A DNA stretch of 64,000 nucleotides from contig NZ_SLYW01000001.1 in NCBI RefSeq assembly GCF_004343585.1, forward strand, positions 62,001 through 126,000, written 5' to 3'. Of the stretch, positions 17,729 through 26,803 are shown in pieces. The translations under genes were made by a program, and so were the position numbers. The stretch comes from Neorhizobium sp. JUb45. Its GTDB lineage: Bacteria > Pseudomonadota > Alphaproteobacteria > Rhizobiales > Rhizobiaceae. The notes under the pieces were generated by a model. It did no database searches and was not told where the DNA came from. It saw only the letters and a program-made list of their open reading frames with translations. Position 1 is the stretch's first letter, and every line of letters begins with the position of its first letter.

Positions 17729-18784
17729 ATGCGAATTCTCGTCACCGGCGGAGCAGGTTTTATCGGTTCGGCACTCGTGCGGCATCTGGTCAAAAACGTT
17801 GGCGCCGAAGTGCTCAATGTCGACAAGCTGACCTATGCCGGTAATCTCGCTTCGCTGAAAGAGATCGAGGGCGCTTCGAACTACCAGTTCCTGCAGGCGG
17901 ATATCTGTGATCTGCAGAAGATGTCGGAGGCGATGACCTCGTTCAAGCCGGACCGCATCATGCATCTGGCGGCAGAAAGCCATGTCGATCGCTCGATCAG
18001 CGGTGCCGCCGATTTCGTGCAGACCAATGTCATGGGCACGTTCTCGCTGCTGGAAGCCGCCCGCCATTACTGGAACGACCTGTCGCCTGCACGGAAAGAG
18101 GCTTTCCGTTTCCTGCATGTGTCGACCGACGAGGTGTATGGCTCGCTCGGCGACGAAGGCCTGTTTGAGGAAGTCACGCCTTACGATCCGTCATCGCCCT
18201 ATTCAGCTTCGAAAGCCGCGAGTGACCATCTGGCGATCGCCTGGCATCGCACCTATGGCCTGCCGGTGGTGGTGTCGAACTGCTCCAACAATTACGGCCC
18301 GTACCATTTCCCGGAAAAGCTGATCCCGCTGATCATTCTGAACGCCATGGATGGCAAGCCGCTGCCGGTCTACGGGCAAGGCGTCAATATCCGCGACTGG
18401 CTTTATGTCGAGGATCACGCCCGCGCGCTCGACCTGATCGCATCGCGTGGCCGTCTCGGCGAAAAATACAATGTCGGCGGCCGCAACGAGCGCCGCAATA
18501 TCGATGTCGTCAAACGCGTCTGCTCTCTCATGGACGAACTTCGCCCCAAGGCTACGCCGCATGCCGACCTGATCACCTATGTCACCGACCGGCCGGGCCA
18601 TGATGCGCGTTATGCCATCGATGCCACCAAGCTGGAAACGGAACTGGGCTGGAAGGCGCAGGAGAACTTTGACAGCGGCATCGAGCGCACCGTGCGCTGG
18701 TATCTCGACAATGAATGGTGGTGGCAGCCGCTGCGTCAGGGTGTCTATTCCGGCGAGCGTCTCGGCGTTCTGAAGAAGGGGTGA
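17729..18784 (+). CDS. rfbB: dTDP-glucose 4,6-dehydratase
   Basis: This short-chain dehydrogenase-fold enzyme converts dTDP-glucose to dTDP-4-keto-6-deoxyglucose. The 351-residue product has the NAD loop TGGAGFIGS at residues 6-14, [12 protein letters not shown], the STDEVYG active-site segment and the catalytic YSASK (Tyr-x3-Lys). The later [15 protein letters not shown] is diagnostic. The ATG at 17729 has AGGAG about 9 bp upstream; a longer frame upstream overlaps rfbC and is rejected. Its stop overlaps the rfbD start as ATGA. Confidence 0.97.
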   Translation: MRILVTGGAGFIGSALVRHLVKNVGAEVLNVDKLTYAGNLASLKEIEGASNYQFLQADICDLQKMSEAMTSFKPDRIMHLAAESHVDRSISGAADFVQTNVMGTFSLLEAARHYWNDLSPARKEAFRFLHVSTDEVYGSLGDEGLFEEVTPYDPSSPYSASKAASDHLAIAWHRTYGLPVVVSNCSNNYGPYHFPEKLIPLIILNAMDGKPLPVYGQGVNIRDWLYVEDHARALDLIASRGRLGEKYNVGGRNERRNIDVVKRVCSLMDELRPKATPHADLITYVTDRPGHDARYAIDATKLETELGWKAQENFDSGIERTVRWYLDNEWWWQPLRQGVYSGERLGVLKKG

Positions 18785-19680
18785 TGCGCATGCGCATAGC
18801 CGTCACAGGAAAACAGGGACAGGTGGTGACCGCGCTGATCGAGCGTGGACCTCAAGCCGGTGTCGAGATTATCGCCGTCGGCCGGCCGGAACTGGATCTG
18901 GCCGATCCGGCCTCGATCCGCCGTGTTCTTGCCGAACTGAAGCCGGATGCGATCGTGTCTGCGGCCGCCTATACGGCGGTCGACAAGGCCGAGAGCGAGC
19001 CGGAACTGGCCTTTACCGTCAATGCCAAGGGACCGGAAGCGCTGGCGCATATCGCTGATGAACTGGGTATTCCGGTCGTGCATCTGTCTACCGATTACGT
19101 GTTTCCCGGCGATAAGGATGGTATCTATCTGGAGACGGATGCCACGGGGCCGGTGTCTGTCTACGGACAGTCGAAGCTGGCGGGCGAAGAGGCGATTGCG
19201 GCAGCAGCCGCCAATCATACCATCCTGCGCACCGCCTGGGTCTATTCTCCCTTTGGCGCCAACTTCGTGAAGACGATGTTGCGGCTGGCGGAAACCCGCG
19301 ATGGTTTGAATGTCGTTGCCGACCAGCACGGTACGCCGACGAGTGCGCTCGACATTGCCGATGCGGTAATCGCCATTGCCAAACGTCTGGCGACCGATGC
19401 CGATCCCAAGCTTCGCGGTGTCTTCCATCTGACCGGCAGCGGAGAAGCCACCTGGGCGGATTTTGCCGATGAGATCTTTGCCGGGCTGAAGGCCAAAAGC
19501 GGCAAGACCATCACCGTCGGCCGCATCACTACCGATCAATACCCGACGCCGGCAAAACGGCCTGCCAATTCGCGGCTGTCGAATGACAAGCTCGCCAAGA
19601 CTTACGGCATCGTGATGCCCGACTGGAAACAGTCGACGGCGGTGGTGCTCGACCGGCTTCTGAGCGAAGCGAACAGTTGA
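18784..19680 (+). CDS. rfbD: dTDP-4-dehydrorhamnose reductase
   Basis: This enzyme reduces the 4-keto group to give dTDP-L-rhamnose, the last step of the pathway. From the ATG at 18784 the product has 298 residues. Visible motifs are the nucleotide-binding GKQGQVV near the N-terminus, VSAAAYTAVDKAE, LSTDYVFPG and the catalytic YGQSK. The C-terminal RPANSRLSNDKL is typical. An ATG two codons later is an equally possible start. It is translationally coupled to rfbB by a 4-bp overlap. Confidence 0.95.
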   Translation: MRMRIAVTGKQGQVVTALIERGPQAGVEIIAVGRPELDLADPASIRRVLAELKPDAIVSAAAYTAVDKAESEPELAFTVNAKGPEALAHIADELGIPVVHLSTDYVFPGDKDGIYLETDATGPVSVYGQSKLAGEEAIAAAAANHTILRTAWVYSPFGANFVKTMLRLAETRDGLNVVADQHGTPTSALDIADAVIAIAKRLATDADPKLRGVFHLTGSGEATWADFADEIFAGLKAKSGKTITVGRITTDQYPTPAKRPANSRLSNDKLAKTYGIVMPDWKQSTAVVLDRLLSEANS

Positions 19681-19773
19681 ACGACCAAAAGCCTTTGCGC
19701 CTTCCCGGCGCATGGCATTCCAGCGATCGGCGCGGACCTGCAAAAATGTCCGCCCTCACACGAAGGAAAAAGC

Positions 19774-20658
19774 ATGAAGGGTATCATTCTCGCCGGCGGT
19801 TCCGGCACGCGGCTTTACCCCATCACCATGGCCGTCTCCAAACAGCTGATGCCGGTTTATGACAAGCCGATGATCTATTATCCGCTGACCACGCTGATGC
19901 TGGCCGGCATCAGGGAAATCCTGATCATCACCACGCCGCATGACAACGAGGCCTTCAAGCGCCTGCTCGGCGATGGCAGCCAGTGGGGTATCTCGATCGA
20001 ATACGCTGTGCAGCCAAGCCCGGATGGTCTGGCGCAGGCTTTTGTCATCGGTGCGGATTTTGTCGGCTCCAACCCGTCGGCGCTGATCCTCGGCGACAAC
20101 ATCTATTACGGCCACGGCCTGCCGCAATTGATGCGTCCGAAGGACGGTACGGACAAGGGCGCGCGTGTGTTTGCCTATCACGTCACCGATCCGGAGCGTT
20201 ACGGCGTGGTCGAGTTCGACCAATCGATGAAGGCGCTGTCGATCGAGGAAAAGCCGGCCGAGCCGAAGAGCAACTGGGCGGTCACCGGTCTTTATTTCTA
20301 CGACGAACAGGTCATCGACATCGCCGCCAACCTGAAGCCGTCGCCGCGCGGCGAGCTTGAGATCACCGACGTCAACCGCATCTATCTCGAGCGCGGCCAG
20401 CTTTCGGTCGAACTGATGGGCCGTGGTTATGCCTGGCTCGATACCGGTACGCCGGACAGCCTGCTGGATGCCGCTGATTTCGTCGGCACGCTTGAAAAGC
20501 GTCAGGGATTCAAGATCGCCTGCCCGGAAGAAGTCGCCTACCGCATGGGTCATATCGATGACGCCCAGCTGGAGAAGCTTGCCGTCAAACTCGGCAAGAG
20601 CAATTACGGCCAGTACCTGATGAAGCTTGCAAAGACCAAATACGACCTGGGCTTTTGA
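19774..20658 (+). CDS. rfbA: Glucose-1-phosphate thymidylyltransferase
   Basis: This enzyme joins glucose-1-phosphate and dTTP to dTDP-glucose, the entry step of the rhamnose pathway. The 294 residues start [16 protein letters not shown], the nucleotidyltransferase signature, followed by [16 protein letters not shown]. Later [15 protein letters not shown] and LGDNIYYG are diagnostic of RmlA. A GAAGGAA ribosome site precedes the ATG at 19774. A short GC hairpin (GCCCT/AGGGC) lies downstream before the first glycosyltransferase gene. Confidence 0.97.
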   Translation: MKGIILAGGSGTRLYPITMAVSKQLMPVYDKPMIYYPLTTLMLAGIREILIITTPHDNEAFKRLLGDGSQWGISIEYAVQPSPDGLAQAFVIGADFVGSNPSALILGDNIYYGHGLPQLMRPKDGTDKGARVFAYHVTDPERYGVVEFDQSMKALSIEEKPAEPKSNWAVTGLYFYDEQVIDIAANLKPSPRGELEITDVNRIYLERGQLSVELMGRGYAWLDTGTPDSLLDAADFVGTLEKRQGFKIACPEEVAYRMGHIDDAQLEKLAVKLGKSNYGQYLMKLAKTKYDLGF

Positions 20659-20743
20659 GGCCAGACACGTTGAGAATAACGCCCTTTGGGAGGAGGGCGA
20701 CCCGACCGGCAGACAGCAATCCGGCAACAAACTTGAGGTGTGA

Positions 20744-21970
20744 ATGCGTATTCTGGTGATCTCGGCGATGTTCCCGCCCAATATTCTCGGCGGTGCGGAA
20801 ATTTCGGCGTTCAACCTCACGACCTGGCTGCAGAAACAGGGCCACGAGATCGGCGTGCTGACGGCTGCCAAGTCGCCGGACGAGGTGAAGTACGGCGAAA
20901 TGGTCGATGGCATGAAGATCTGGGCGCTCTACATGCCGAGGCCTTACCCGATCTTCAAGCAGGGCCGGGGCGTTTCGAAATACAAGAAGCCGCTCTGGCA
21001 CCTGCAGGACCATCTCGATCCGCGCAATCCCAAAATGGTTGCCAAGGTTCTGGACGAGTTCAAGCCGGATTTCTGCAATGTGCATTACATCACCGGTATC
21101 GGCCATAATGTTCTGCCGGAACTGGGCAAGCGCGATATCCCGGTCATGTATGTGATGCCGGACATGGCGCTCTCCTGCGTCAAGCTGACGATGTTCGTCG
21201 ATGGCAAGACCTGCGAGACCCAGTGCGGGCCGTGCAAGATGTCGGCCGGTTACAAACGTCGCGGCATCCGCGCCATGCGCCGCATCGGCTTCTGTTCCCC
21301 CTCTAGGGCGAACCTGGAGCGCAATGCGATGTTTCAACCGCTGGCCGATTACCCGATGGCGCATATTCTGAACGCCAACAAATATCCGCCGCCGACAAAG
21401 GCGCGCGAACCGAGCAATGACGTGCGTTTCGTTTATGCTGGACGTCTGGAATCCGCCAAGGGCGTGGATGTTCTGCTAGAAGCCGCCGAGGAACTGGCTG
21501 AAAAATGGCCGTTCAGCTTCAAGGTGGTTGGTTCCGGTGCCGATGCCGATGCGCTCAAAGCCCGGTTCGGGCATCACAAGTGGCTGGAATTTACCGGCCA
21601 TGTGCCGTTGCAGACGGCGATCGACAATATCGGCGGCAGCGATGTGCTCTGCATTCCATCGATCTGGATGGAAAATTCGCCGGGTGTCGTCATCCAGGCG
21701 CTGGGCATGAGTGTGCCTGTCATCGGCAGCCGCGTCGGCGGCATTCCGGAACTGGTGCAGCACGACGAGAACGGCATTCTGGTGCCGCCGGGTGACAAAA
21801 ACGCCTGGCGTGATGCGTTGGAAGAAGTGCTGGCCGATCGCGAAAAGCTGGAACGCTACAAGTCCAATGCCGCGTCCAAGGCAGGCGAGTTCGATCAGGA
21901 CTATCTCGGCGGGCGCTATCTCGAGTTCATCGATCAGATCAAGAATTTCGACGGGCGGGTGGCCGTTTGA
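20744..21970 (+). CDS. Glycosyltransferase family 4 (cysteine-containing type)
   Basis: A 408-residue GT-B fold transferase of the exopolysaccharide locus. The N-terminus MRILVISAMFPPNILGGAE is the acceptor-side loop; the C-terminal half has VYAGRLESAKGVDVLLEA and the donor-binding stretch IWMENSPGVVIQALGMSVPV, whose two spaced glutamate-like positions fit the GT4 E-x7-E region. Cysteines at 145, 157, 161 and 164 form a small cluster also seen, at a related position, in the minus-strand transferase at 31.3 kb; this may bind metal or be structural. The sugar and linkage are not predictable. Confidence 0.9.
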   Translation: MRILVISAMFPPNILGGAEISAFNLTTWLQKQGHEIGVLTAAKSPDEVKYGEMVDGMKIWALYMPRPYPIFKQGRGVSKYKKPLWHLQDHLDPRNPKMVAKVLDEFKPDFCNVHYITGIGHNVLPELGKRDIPVMYVMPDMALSCVKLTMFVDGKTCETQCGPCKMSAGYKRRGIRAMRRIGFCSPSRANLERNAMFQPLADYPMAHILNANKYPPPTKAREPSNDVRFVYAGRLESAKGVDVLLEAAEELAEKWPFSFKVVGSGADADALKARFGHHKWLEFTGHVPLQTAIDNIGGSDVLCIPSIWMENSPGVVIQALGMSVPVIGSRVGGIPELVQHDENGILVPPGDKNAWRDALEEVLADREKLERYKSNAASKAGEFDQDYLGGRYLEFIDQIKNFDGRVAV

Positions 21971-22050
21971 GGCCATTTTGCAAATTCCATGCGTCGCATG
22001 CGGTTTCGGCTCCAAGGCCGAAAGAAATGTGCAAAGGCAGGAAAAACGAC

Positions 22051-23424
22051 ATGAAGGTGACACGACAGACGGCTTTTCGCACCGCGCTTTTGAGCGCCTG
22101 CTTCGGTGTGCTCGCCTGCGCGTCGTCGGCTCTAGCGCAGTCGGTTACGTTCGAGAAGCCACAGGAGAGGGGCTATGTCGCCCCGATCATCGGCGCCAAT
22201 ACCCATTTCGGCACGGTGCGTGTTCTCGGCTACAAGGATGCCCACAAGGTGCGCGAGCAGCTCGGCCAGATTGGCGCGACTAGCTTCCGCGACTACATGC
22301 CGTGGCAGTCGTTCAACTTTCCGCCCTCCGGCCCGGTTCTTTCCAAATCCGGCCGGCTGATGAATTTCCTGCCGCAGGCCGGTTTGACGCCGATGATCAA
22401 TCTCGGCCTTGCCAATTCCGGCGTCAAAGGTGGTGTGCCGCCGGTCAGCGATTCAGCGCTCGAAGTGTTCGAGGATTATGTCGGCAAGGCTGTGGAGCTG
22501 ACACAACAATACGATCCGATCTACGAGATCTGGAACGAATGGAACATGTATATCGGCACCGGCAAACCGCAGCCGCGCATCATGGGCGAGGGGCCGAAGG
22601 ATGATCCGCGCTCGGCCAGCCATTATGTGCGTGTCGCCAAGGTGGCAGTCGAAAAGATCCGGCAGGTGAACCCGAAAGCCAAGATCGTCGTCGGCGCCGT
22701 TGGCGATGACGAGGACTGGGGCTGGGCCAAGGCGATCGTGCGCGATGGCGTGATGGACGGTGCCGATGGCCTGTCCGTGCATCTCTACAATCAATGCTCG
22801 GCCAATCCGCATGACCGTACGGCTGAAGAAATGATCGATCGCGTCGAGAAACTGCAGGCGGACCTGCGCCAAGTGCGCGGCGGAACCGAGACGCCGCTTT
22901 ACATCACCGAGTTCGGCTGGCCGACCTCGAAGGGCAATTGTGGTATGCCGCTCGACACATCCGCCTATAATTTCGCCCAGTTTATCCTGCATTCCGCAAC
23001 CATCCCTTGGATCAAGGGTGTTTGGATGCACGAATTGAAGAACATTTCACCGGACCCGGTGGACCGTGAAAGCAATTACGGCCTCTTTTCCTATGAGGAC
23101 CAAGCCAAACCGGCTGCCTGCTTCATGGGTGCCGCCGCCGAACTGGTGAAGTCGGCGGAGAGCGTGGAAATCCGCGAGCCCCGGCCGGACGTCTTTGTTG
23201 CGCGTCTCGTCTCCGGTACGGGCCAGAAAATCGTCATGTGGACGAAAGGTGACTGGGTGAAGGCGGGCTATTCCACCTCTGCCCAGCCGGTGAAGACACA
23301 AGCCATGTGCGAGGCAGAAGGTCTTGCCAAGGCGAATGCCGGACGTATCGGCCCGGCGCCGGTCATTCTCGATTTTTCCACGCAGGATCCGGTCACGATC
23401 AAGTTGGGCGAGGTGCAGCAATAA
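22051..23424 (+). CDS. Exported glycoside hydrolase clan A protein (PslG-like)
   Basis: A 457-residue exported protein with a signal peptide (about residues 1-30, ending ASSALAQ). The body reads as a TIM-barrel hydrolase of clan GH-A: Glu163 in YEIWNEWN is the predicted acid/base and Glu287 in ITEFGWPT the predicted nucleophile. PslG of Pseudomonas, a GH39-like enzyme encoded in an exopolysaccharide operon, has the same layout. The likely role is cutting or trimming the polymer made by this locus in the periplasm. The ATG at 22051 is chosen because it starts the signal peptide and follows AGG-containing sequence; a TTG frame extends further upstream. The stop overlaps the next gene (TAATG). 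Confidence 0.85.
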   Translation: MKVTRQTAFRTALLSACFGVLACASSALAQSVTFEKPQERGYVAPIIGANTHFGTVRVLGYKDAHKVREQLGQIGATSFRDYMPWQSFNFPPSGPVLSKSGRLMNFLPQAGLTPMINLGLANSGVKGGVPPVSDSALEVFEDYVGKAVELTQQYDPIYEIWNEWNMYIGTGKPQPRIMGEGPKDDPRSASHYVRVAKVAVEKIRQVNPKAKIVVGAVGDDEDWGWAKAIVRDGVMDGADGLSVHLYNQCSANPHDRTAEEMIDRVEKLQADLRQVRGGTETPLYITEFGWPTSKGNCGMPLDTSAYNFAQFILHSATIPWIKGVWMHELKNISPDPVDRESNYGLFSYEDQAKPAACFMGAAAELVKSAESVEIREPRPDVFVARLVSGTGQKIVMWTKGDWVKAGYSTSAQPVKTQAMCEAEGLAKANAGRIGPAPVILDFSTQDPVTIKLGEVQQ

Positions 23425-24614
23425 TGTCGGTTATTTCCTTCGTTCGATCACTGTTTTCGGCAGCCGGTGCGGCAAAGGCCACACGCGACGGGCGCAGCCG
23501 TATCTGGGTGATCGGCCCGATGCCGCAGCCGCTGAACGGCCAGACCAATTACAATCGCCACATCGTCGCCGAGTTCGAAAAACATGCGCCGGTGACAGTG
23601 CTGCCGACCGGTGGAACGGGCGCGGAAAAGATCGCTGCCGCGTTCGTTCTGCCGCTGATTGTGCTGTTTTCCATCCCGCGCACCGATCACGTCTATACCT
23701 CGCCACCCGGCCAGAACGGTCTTTGGCTGTTCATGGGGTGCCTGGCTGCTCTTCGGCTCAAGCGGCTGGACCATTTCATCCACCACCATTCGTTCCGGCC
23801 GATCAATCTCGGGCCTACCCGTTCGGCGCGGACGCTGGTTGCCGTCAGCGGTCCCTATCAGCGCCATGTCTTCCTGTCGGAAAAGATGCGGGATCGTTAT
23901 GCCGATCTTTATTTCACGCCGGAACTGAAGGCACGCAGTTTTGTGCTGCCAAATGCCTATCTGTTTTTCGAGGAAAAGCCGGCAGGCGCGGTGCGTACAG
24001 GCCCGATTACGATGGGGCACCTCAGCGTTCTCACCCGCGAAAAGGGCGTGGATTACCTGATCGCCTTGGCCGAGCGCATCTTTGCCAAACGCGACGATTT
24101 TCGTTTCGTGCTGGCCGGCCCGGTGCGCGACGAAAGCCTGAAACAGGAGATTCTGGCCTTCTGCGCAAAATATCCGGATCGCGCCGAATATCTCGGCCCG
24201 GTTTATGACGATGCCAAGGATGCGTTTTACCAGCGGCTCGACATGTTCGCTCTGCCGTCGCGGCTGATCGATGAGGCGGATCCGCTGGTGATTCTTGAGG
24301 CCTATGGTTACGGCTGCGATATTCTCGCTTCCTCCACCGGCTGCATTCCGGAGCGGTTGCGCACGAGCGACCGCATCATGTCCTTCGATCTAGAGAAGGA
24401 TACGGAATTGCTCGACAGCGCCATCACCGATCTCGCCGCTAACCGTCAGGCGATCGCCGGGGCCGGACGTGCCCATATCGCCGCCATGCACCGCCGCTCG
24501 GTGGCGCAGGCCAACATCTTTTTCCACGCGCTGGAAATCGACGCAGCCGCCGATCCCGATACGACCTTCGACACGTCAGCCGGTTTTCTGCCGGGCGCAG
24601 CGGGGAAGGCATGA
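23424..24614 (+). CDS. Glycosyltransferase, GT-B fold (GT4-like)
   Basis: A 396-residue predicted glycosyltransferase. After a short N-terminal tail the acceptor domain begins at IWVIGPMPQPLNGQTNYN; the C-terminal domain contains TMGHLSVLTREKGVDYLIAL and PSRLIDEADPLVILEAYGYG, the donor-site region of GT4-type enzymes. The start ATG overlaps the stop of the preceding hydrolase gene by 1 bp, so the two are translationally coupled. The sugar specificity is unknown. Confidence 0.85.
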   Translation: MSVISFVRSLFSAAGAAKATRDGRSRIWVIGPMPQPLNGQTNYNRHIVAEFEKHAPVTVLPTGGTGAEKIAAAFVLPLIVLFSIPRTDHVYTSPPGQNGLWLFMGCLAALRLKRLDHFIHHHSFRPINLGPTRSARTLVAVSGPYQRHVFLSEKMRDRYADLYFTPELKARSFVLPNAYLFFEEKPAGAVRTGPITMGHLSVLTREKGVDYLIALAERIFAKRDDFRFVLAGPVRDESLKQEILAFCAKYPDRAEYLGPVYDDAKDAFYQRLDMFALPSRLIDEADPLVILEAYGYGCDILASSTGCIPERLRTSDRIMSFDLEKDTELLDSAITDLAANRQAIAGAGRAHIAAMHRRSVAQANIFFHALEIDAAADPDTTFDTSAGFLPGAAGKA

Positions 24615-24721
24615 CCATGACTTTCACACCAAAAAATCTTCGCCGAATTCTTCTGCTGCCAACCCTGCAAACGTTGCCGCAGCGCACTTCATCCCATCAC
24701 GAACACATGGGTCAAAGATGA
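24611..24721 (+). CDS. 36-codon coupling ORF between two glycosyltransferase genes
   Basis: A short frame starts with ATGA overlapping the stop of the upstream glycosyltransferase and ends with a TGA that overlaps the ATG of the downstream one (again ATGA). It encodes MTMTFTPKNLRRILLLPTLQ and 16 further residues. The double overlap would let ribosomes pass from one glycosyltransferase gene to the next across a 103-bp gap. The peptide itself shows no recognised domain and may matter only as a coupling device. It could also be chance. Confidence 0.35.
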   Translation: MTMTFTPKNLRRILLLPTLQTLPQRTSSHHEHMGQR

Positions 24722-25545
24722 CAACAAAATCGCCTCTCAACGTCATTGTCGTCAACTTCCGCACGGCGGGTCTCACCATCCGCTGCGTGGAATCGATGAT
24801 CGCGCAATCCGTCGCCAAGCCGGAGGAGATCATCGTCGTCGATAATCTGTCCGGTGACGATTCCGTGCCAGTCCTGCGTGCCAAGCTGCCGATCGGGGTC
24901 AGGCTCATCGCCTCCGACCGCAATGCCGGCTTCGGTGCCGGTATCAACGAAGGCTACAAGCATACCAACGCCGATTACCTGCTGGTGCTCAACCCGGATA
25001 CCTATTTCGAGTTCGACAGCGTTGCGCGGGTGATGGATCTCATGAACCGCGATCCGGGTGTCGGTCTCGTCGGTCTCGATCTCGTCAACCCGGATCGCAG
25101 CCGCCAGTATTCGGCGCGCCGCTTCTATTCGGTCCTCGATATCGGCGCGCGCCGGGTGAACATGCTCGGCAAGATGTTCGCCGGCCGCATCGACCGCCAC
25201 CTCATGCGCGAGGCCTGGCGTGACGGCAAGCCGTTCGAGGCGGAATGGGTGATGGGCACCGGTTTCGTCATCCGCAGCGAGCTTTACGCGCAGCTGAATG
25301 GCATGGACGAGGCCTATTTCCTCTATATGGAGGACGTCGATCTTTGCGCCCGTGTGTGGCGGGCCGGCAAGAAGGTGATCTGCTATCCGGGCGCGCAGCT
25401 GGTGCATGACCACCAGCGCTCGAGTGCGTCCAGCCCCTTCAGTTTCGCGGGGCGCGCGCATTTGAGAAGCCTGGTGATGTTCGGGCGGAGGTTCTCTTTG
25501 CCGCTGATCCGCTCGCCCGGCCTTAAAAAGATCATGCGATCGTAA
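24718..25545 (+). CDS. Glycosyltransferase family 2 (WbbL-like)
   Basis: A 275-residue GT-A fold transferase resembling rhamnosyltransferases of the WbbL group. The N-terminus is LNVIVVNFRTAGLTIRCVES; the nucleotide-binding stretch EEIIVVDNLSGDDS and the metal-binding region LLVLNPDTYF (Asp-x-Asp-like NPD) are clear. The C-terminal EAYFLYMEDVDLCARVWRAG is the conserved ED motif. Since dTDP-rhamnose is made by the same operon, rhamnose is a reasonable donor, but this is inference. Confidence 0.9.
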   Translation: MTTKSPLNVIVVNFRTAGLTIRCVESMIAQSVAKPEEIIVVDNLSGDDSVPVLRAKLPIGVRLIASDRNAGFGAGINEGYKHTNADYLLVLNPDTYFEFDSVARVMDLMNRDPGVGLVGLDLVNPDRSRQYSARRFYSVLDIGARRVNMLGKMFAGRIDRHLMREAWRDGKPFEAEWVMGTGFVIRSELYAQLNGMDEAYFLYMEDVDLCARVWRAGKKVICYPGAQLVHDHQRSSASSPFSFAGRAHLRSLVMFGRRFSLPLIRSPGLKKIMRS

Positions 25546-25696
25546 GATTAAAACCAACCTTGGGGGGATTTCGTTTGTCGGAACACATCAACGCAGCCAA
25601 CAGCGTCGCGATGCTCCGGCAGGCGCGACCATTCAAACGATCGGTGCAGGTTGAAAATGCCTTCGAACCGTTCGTTTTGTATGGCGCAACTAGACC

Positions 25697-26803
25697 ATGA
25701 AGATACTTCACGTCTGCGAAAGCATTATCGGTGGTACCGGCTCCTATCTGGCAGAACTGATCCCGCATCAGGTCGCAGCCTATGGGCGCGAGAACGTGCA
25801 GCTTCTGGTGCCGGAAACGCATTTCGATTTCATCGATCCTGCCATCCGTGAATGCGGTGCGCAGATCGTCACCTTCAAGCGGCCGACGCGGCTGTTCGGC
25901 TCTTTCCTGCTGGTGCAGCGTTATCTGCAGACGGTGAGCAGTTTCGAGCCGGATGTCGTGCATGCGCATTCGTCGGTGGCGGGTATCATCGTGCGGGTGC
26001 TTGGCCTGCGTCGGAGCCACCGCATCGTGTTCTGCCCGCATGGCTGGTCGGTGGACATGCAGGGCGCGCGTTATGTGCGCGGCTTTGCCGAGATGATGGA
26101 GCGCAAGCTGGGCAATGCGGCCGACAGCATCATCGTCATTTCCAAACACGAATACCGCCGCGCCATGGAACTGGGCCTGTCGCCCGATAAAGTGACGCTG
26201 GTGGAAAGCGGTATCGACCGCAACGTGCCGCCCGTGCCATCCGCCGTTTGGCAGGATGATCGTATCCGCCTTCTTTATGCCGGACGGTTCGATTACCAGA
26301 AGGGTGTCGATATTCTTCTCAAAGCCATCGATGGACTGGGCGATCATTTGAGTGTGCGTCTGGTCGGCGGTTTCGCCGTCAGCGAGGAAAACATGCCCGA
26401 AACGCTGCCCGACCATATCGCCCAGCTGGGCTGGATGGACCGCGATGGCGTTTATGCGCAGATGAAGGCCTGCGATGTGCTGGTCGTGCCATCGCGCTGG
26501 GAAGGATTTGGGCTTGTCGCGATCGAGGCGATGCGTATGCAGAAGCCGGTTGTCGCGGCTGCTGTCGGCGGTCTCGTCGAGATCCTCGGCAATGGCCAAT
26601 ACGGCATTCTGGTCAACCCTGAAGACCCCGATGCGCTGCGCGATTGCCTTGCCGGGCTGACCCGCGAAACGCTTGCGGAACTCGGAGAGGTGGGCCGCAA
26701 GCGCTTTCTCGCATGTTACACATCAGACCGGATGGTGCGGCAGATCGACGACGTTTACGTCTCGATCCTCACCAGCCGGGTGACGGAGCCACAACCCGTA
26801 TGA
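25697..26803 (+). CDS. Glycosyltransferase family 4
   Basis: A 368-residue GT-B transferase. The acceptor half starts MKILHVCESIIGGTGSYLAE and contains FCPHGWSVD; the donor half has LLYAGRFDYQKGVDILLKA and PSRWEGFGLVAIEAMRMQKP, the GT4 E-x7-E element. The gap before it (25546-25696) has no supported gene and may contain an internal promoter. Its stop overlaps the start of the polymerase gene by 4 bp (ATGA). Confidence 0.9.
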   Translation: MKILHVCESIIGGTGSYLAELIPHQVAAYGRENVQLLVPETHFDFIDPAIRECGAQIVTFKRPTRLFGSFLLVQRYLQTVSSFEPDVVHAHSSVAGIIVRVLGLRRSHRIVFCPHGWSVDMQGARYVRGFAEMMERKLGNAADSIIVISKHEYRRAMELGLSPDKVTLVESGIDRNVPPVPSAVWQDDRIRLLYAGRFDYQKGVDILLKAIDGLGDHLSVRLVGGFAVSEENMPETLPDHIAQLGWMDRDGVYAQMKACDVLVVPSRWEGFGLVAIEAMRMQKPVVAAAVGGLVEILGNGQYGILVNPEDPDALRDCLAGLTRETLAELGEVGRKRFLACYTSDRMVRQIDDVYVSILTSRVTEPQPV

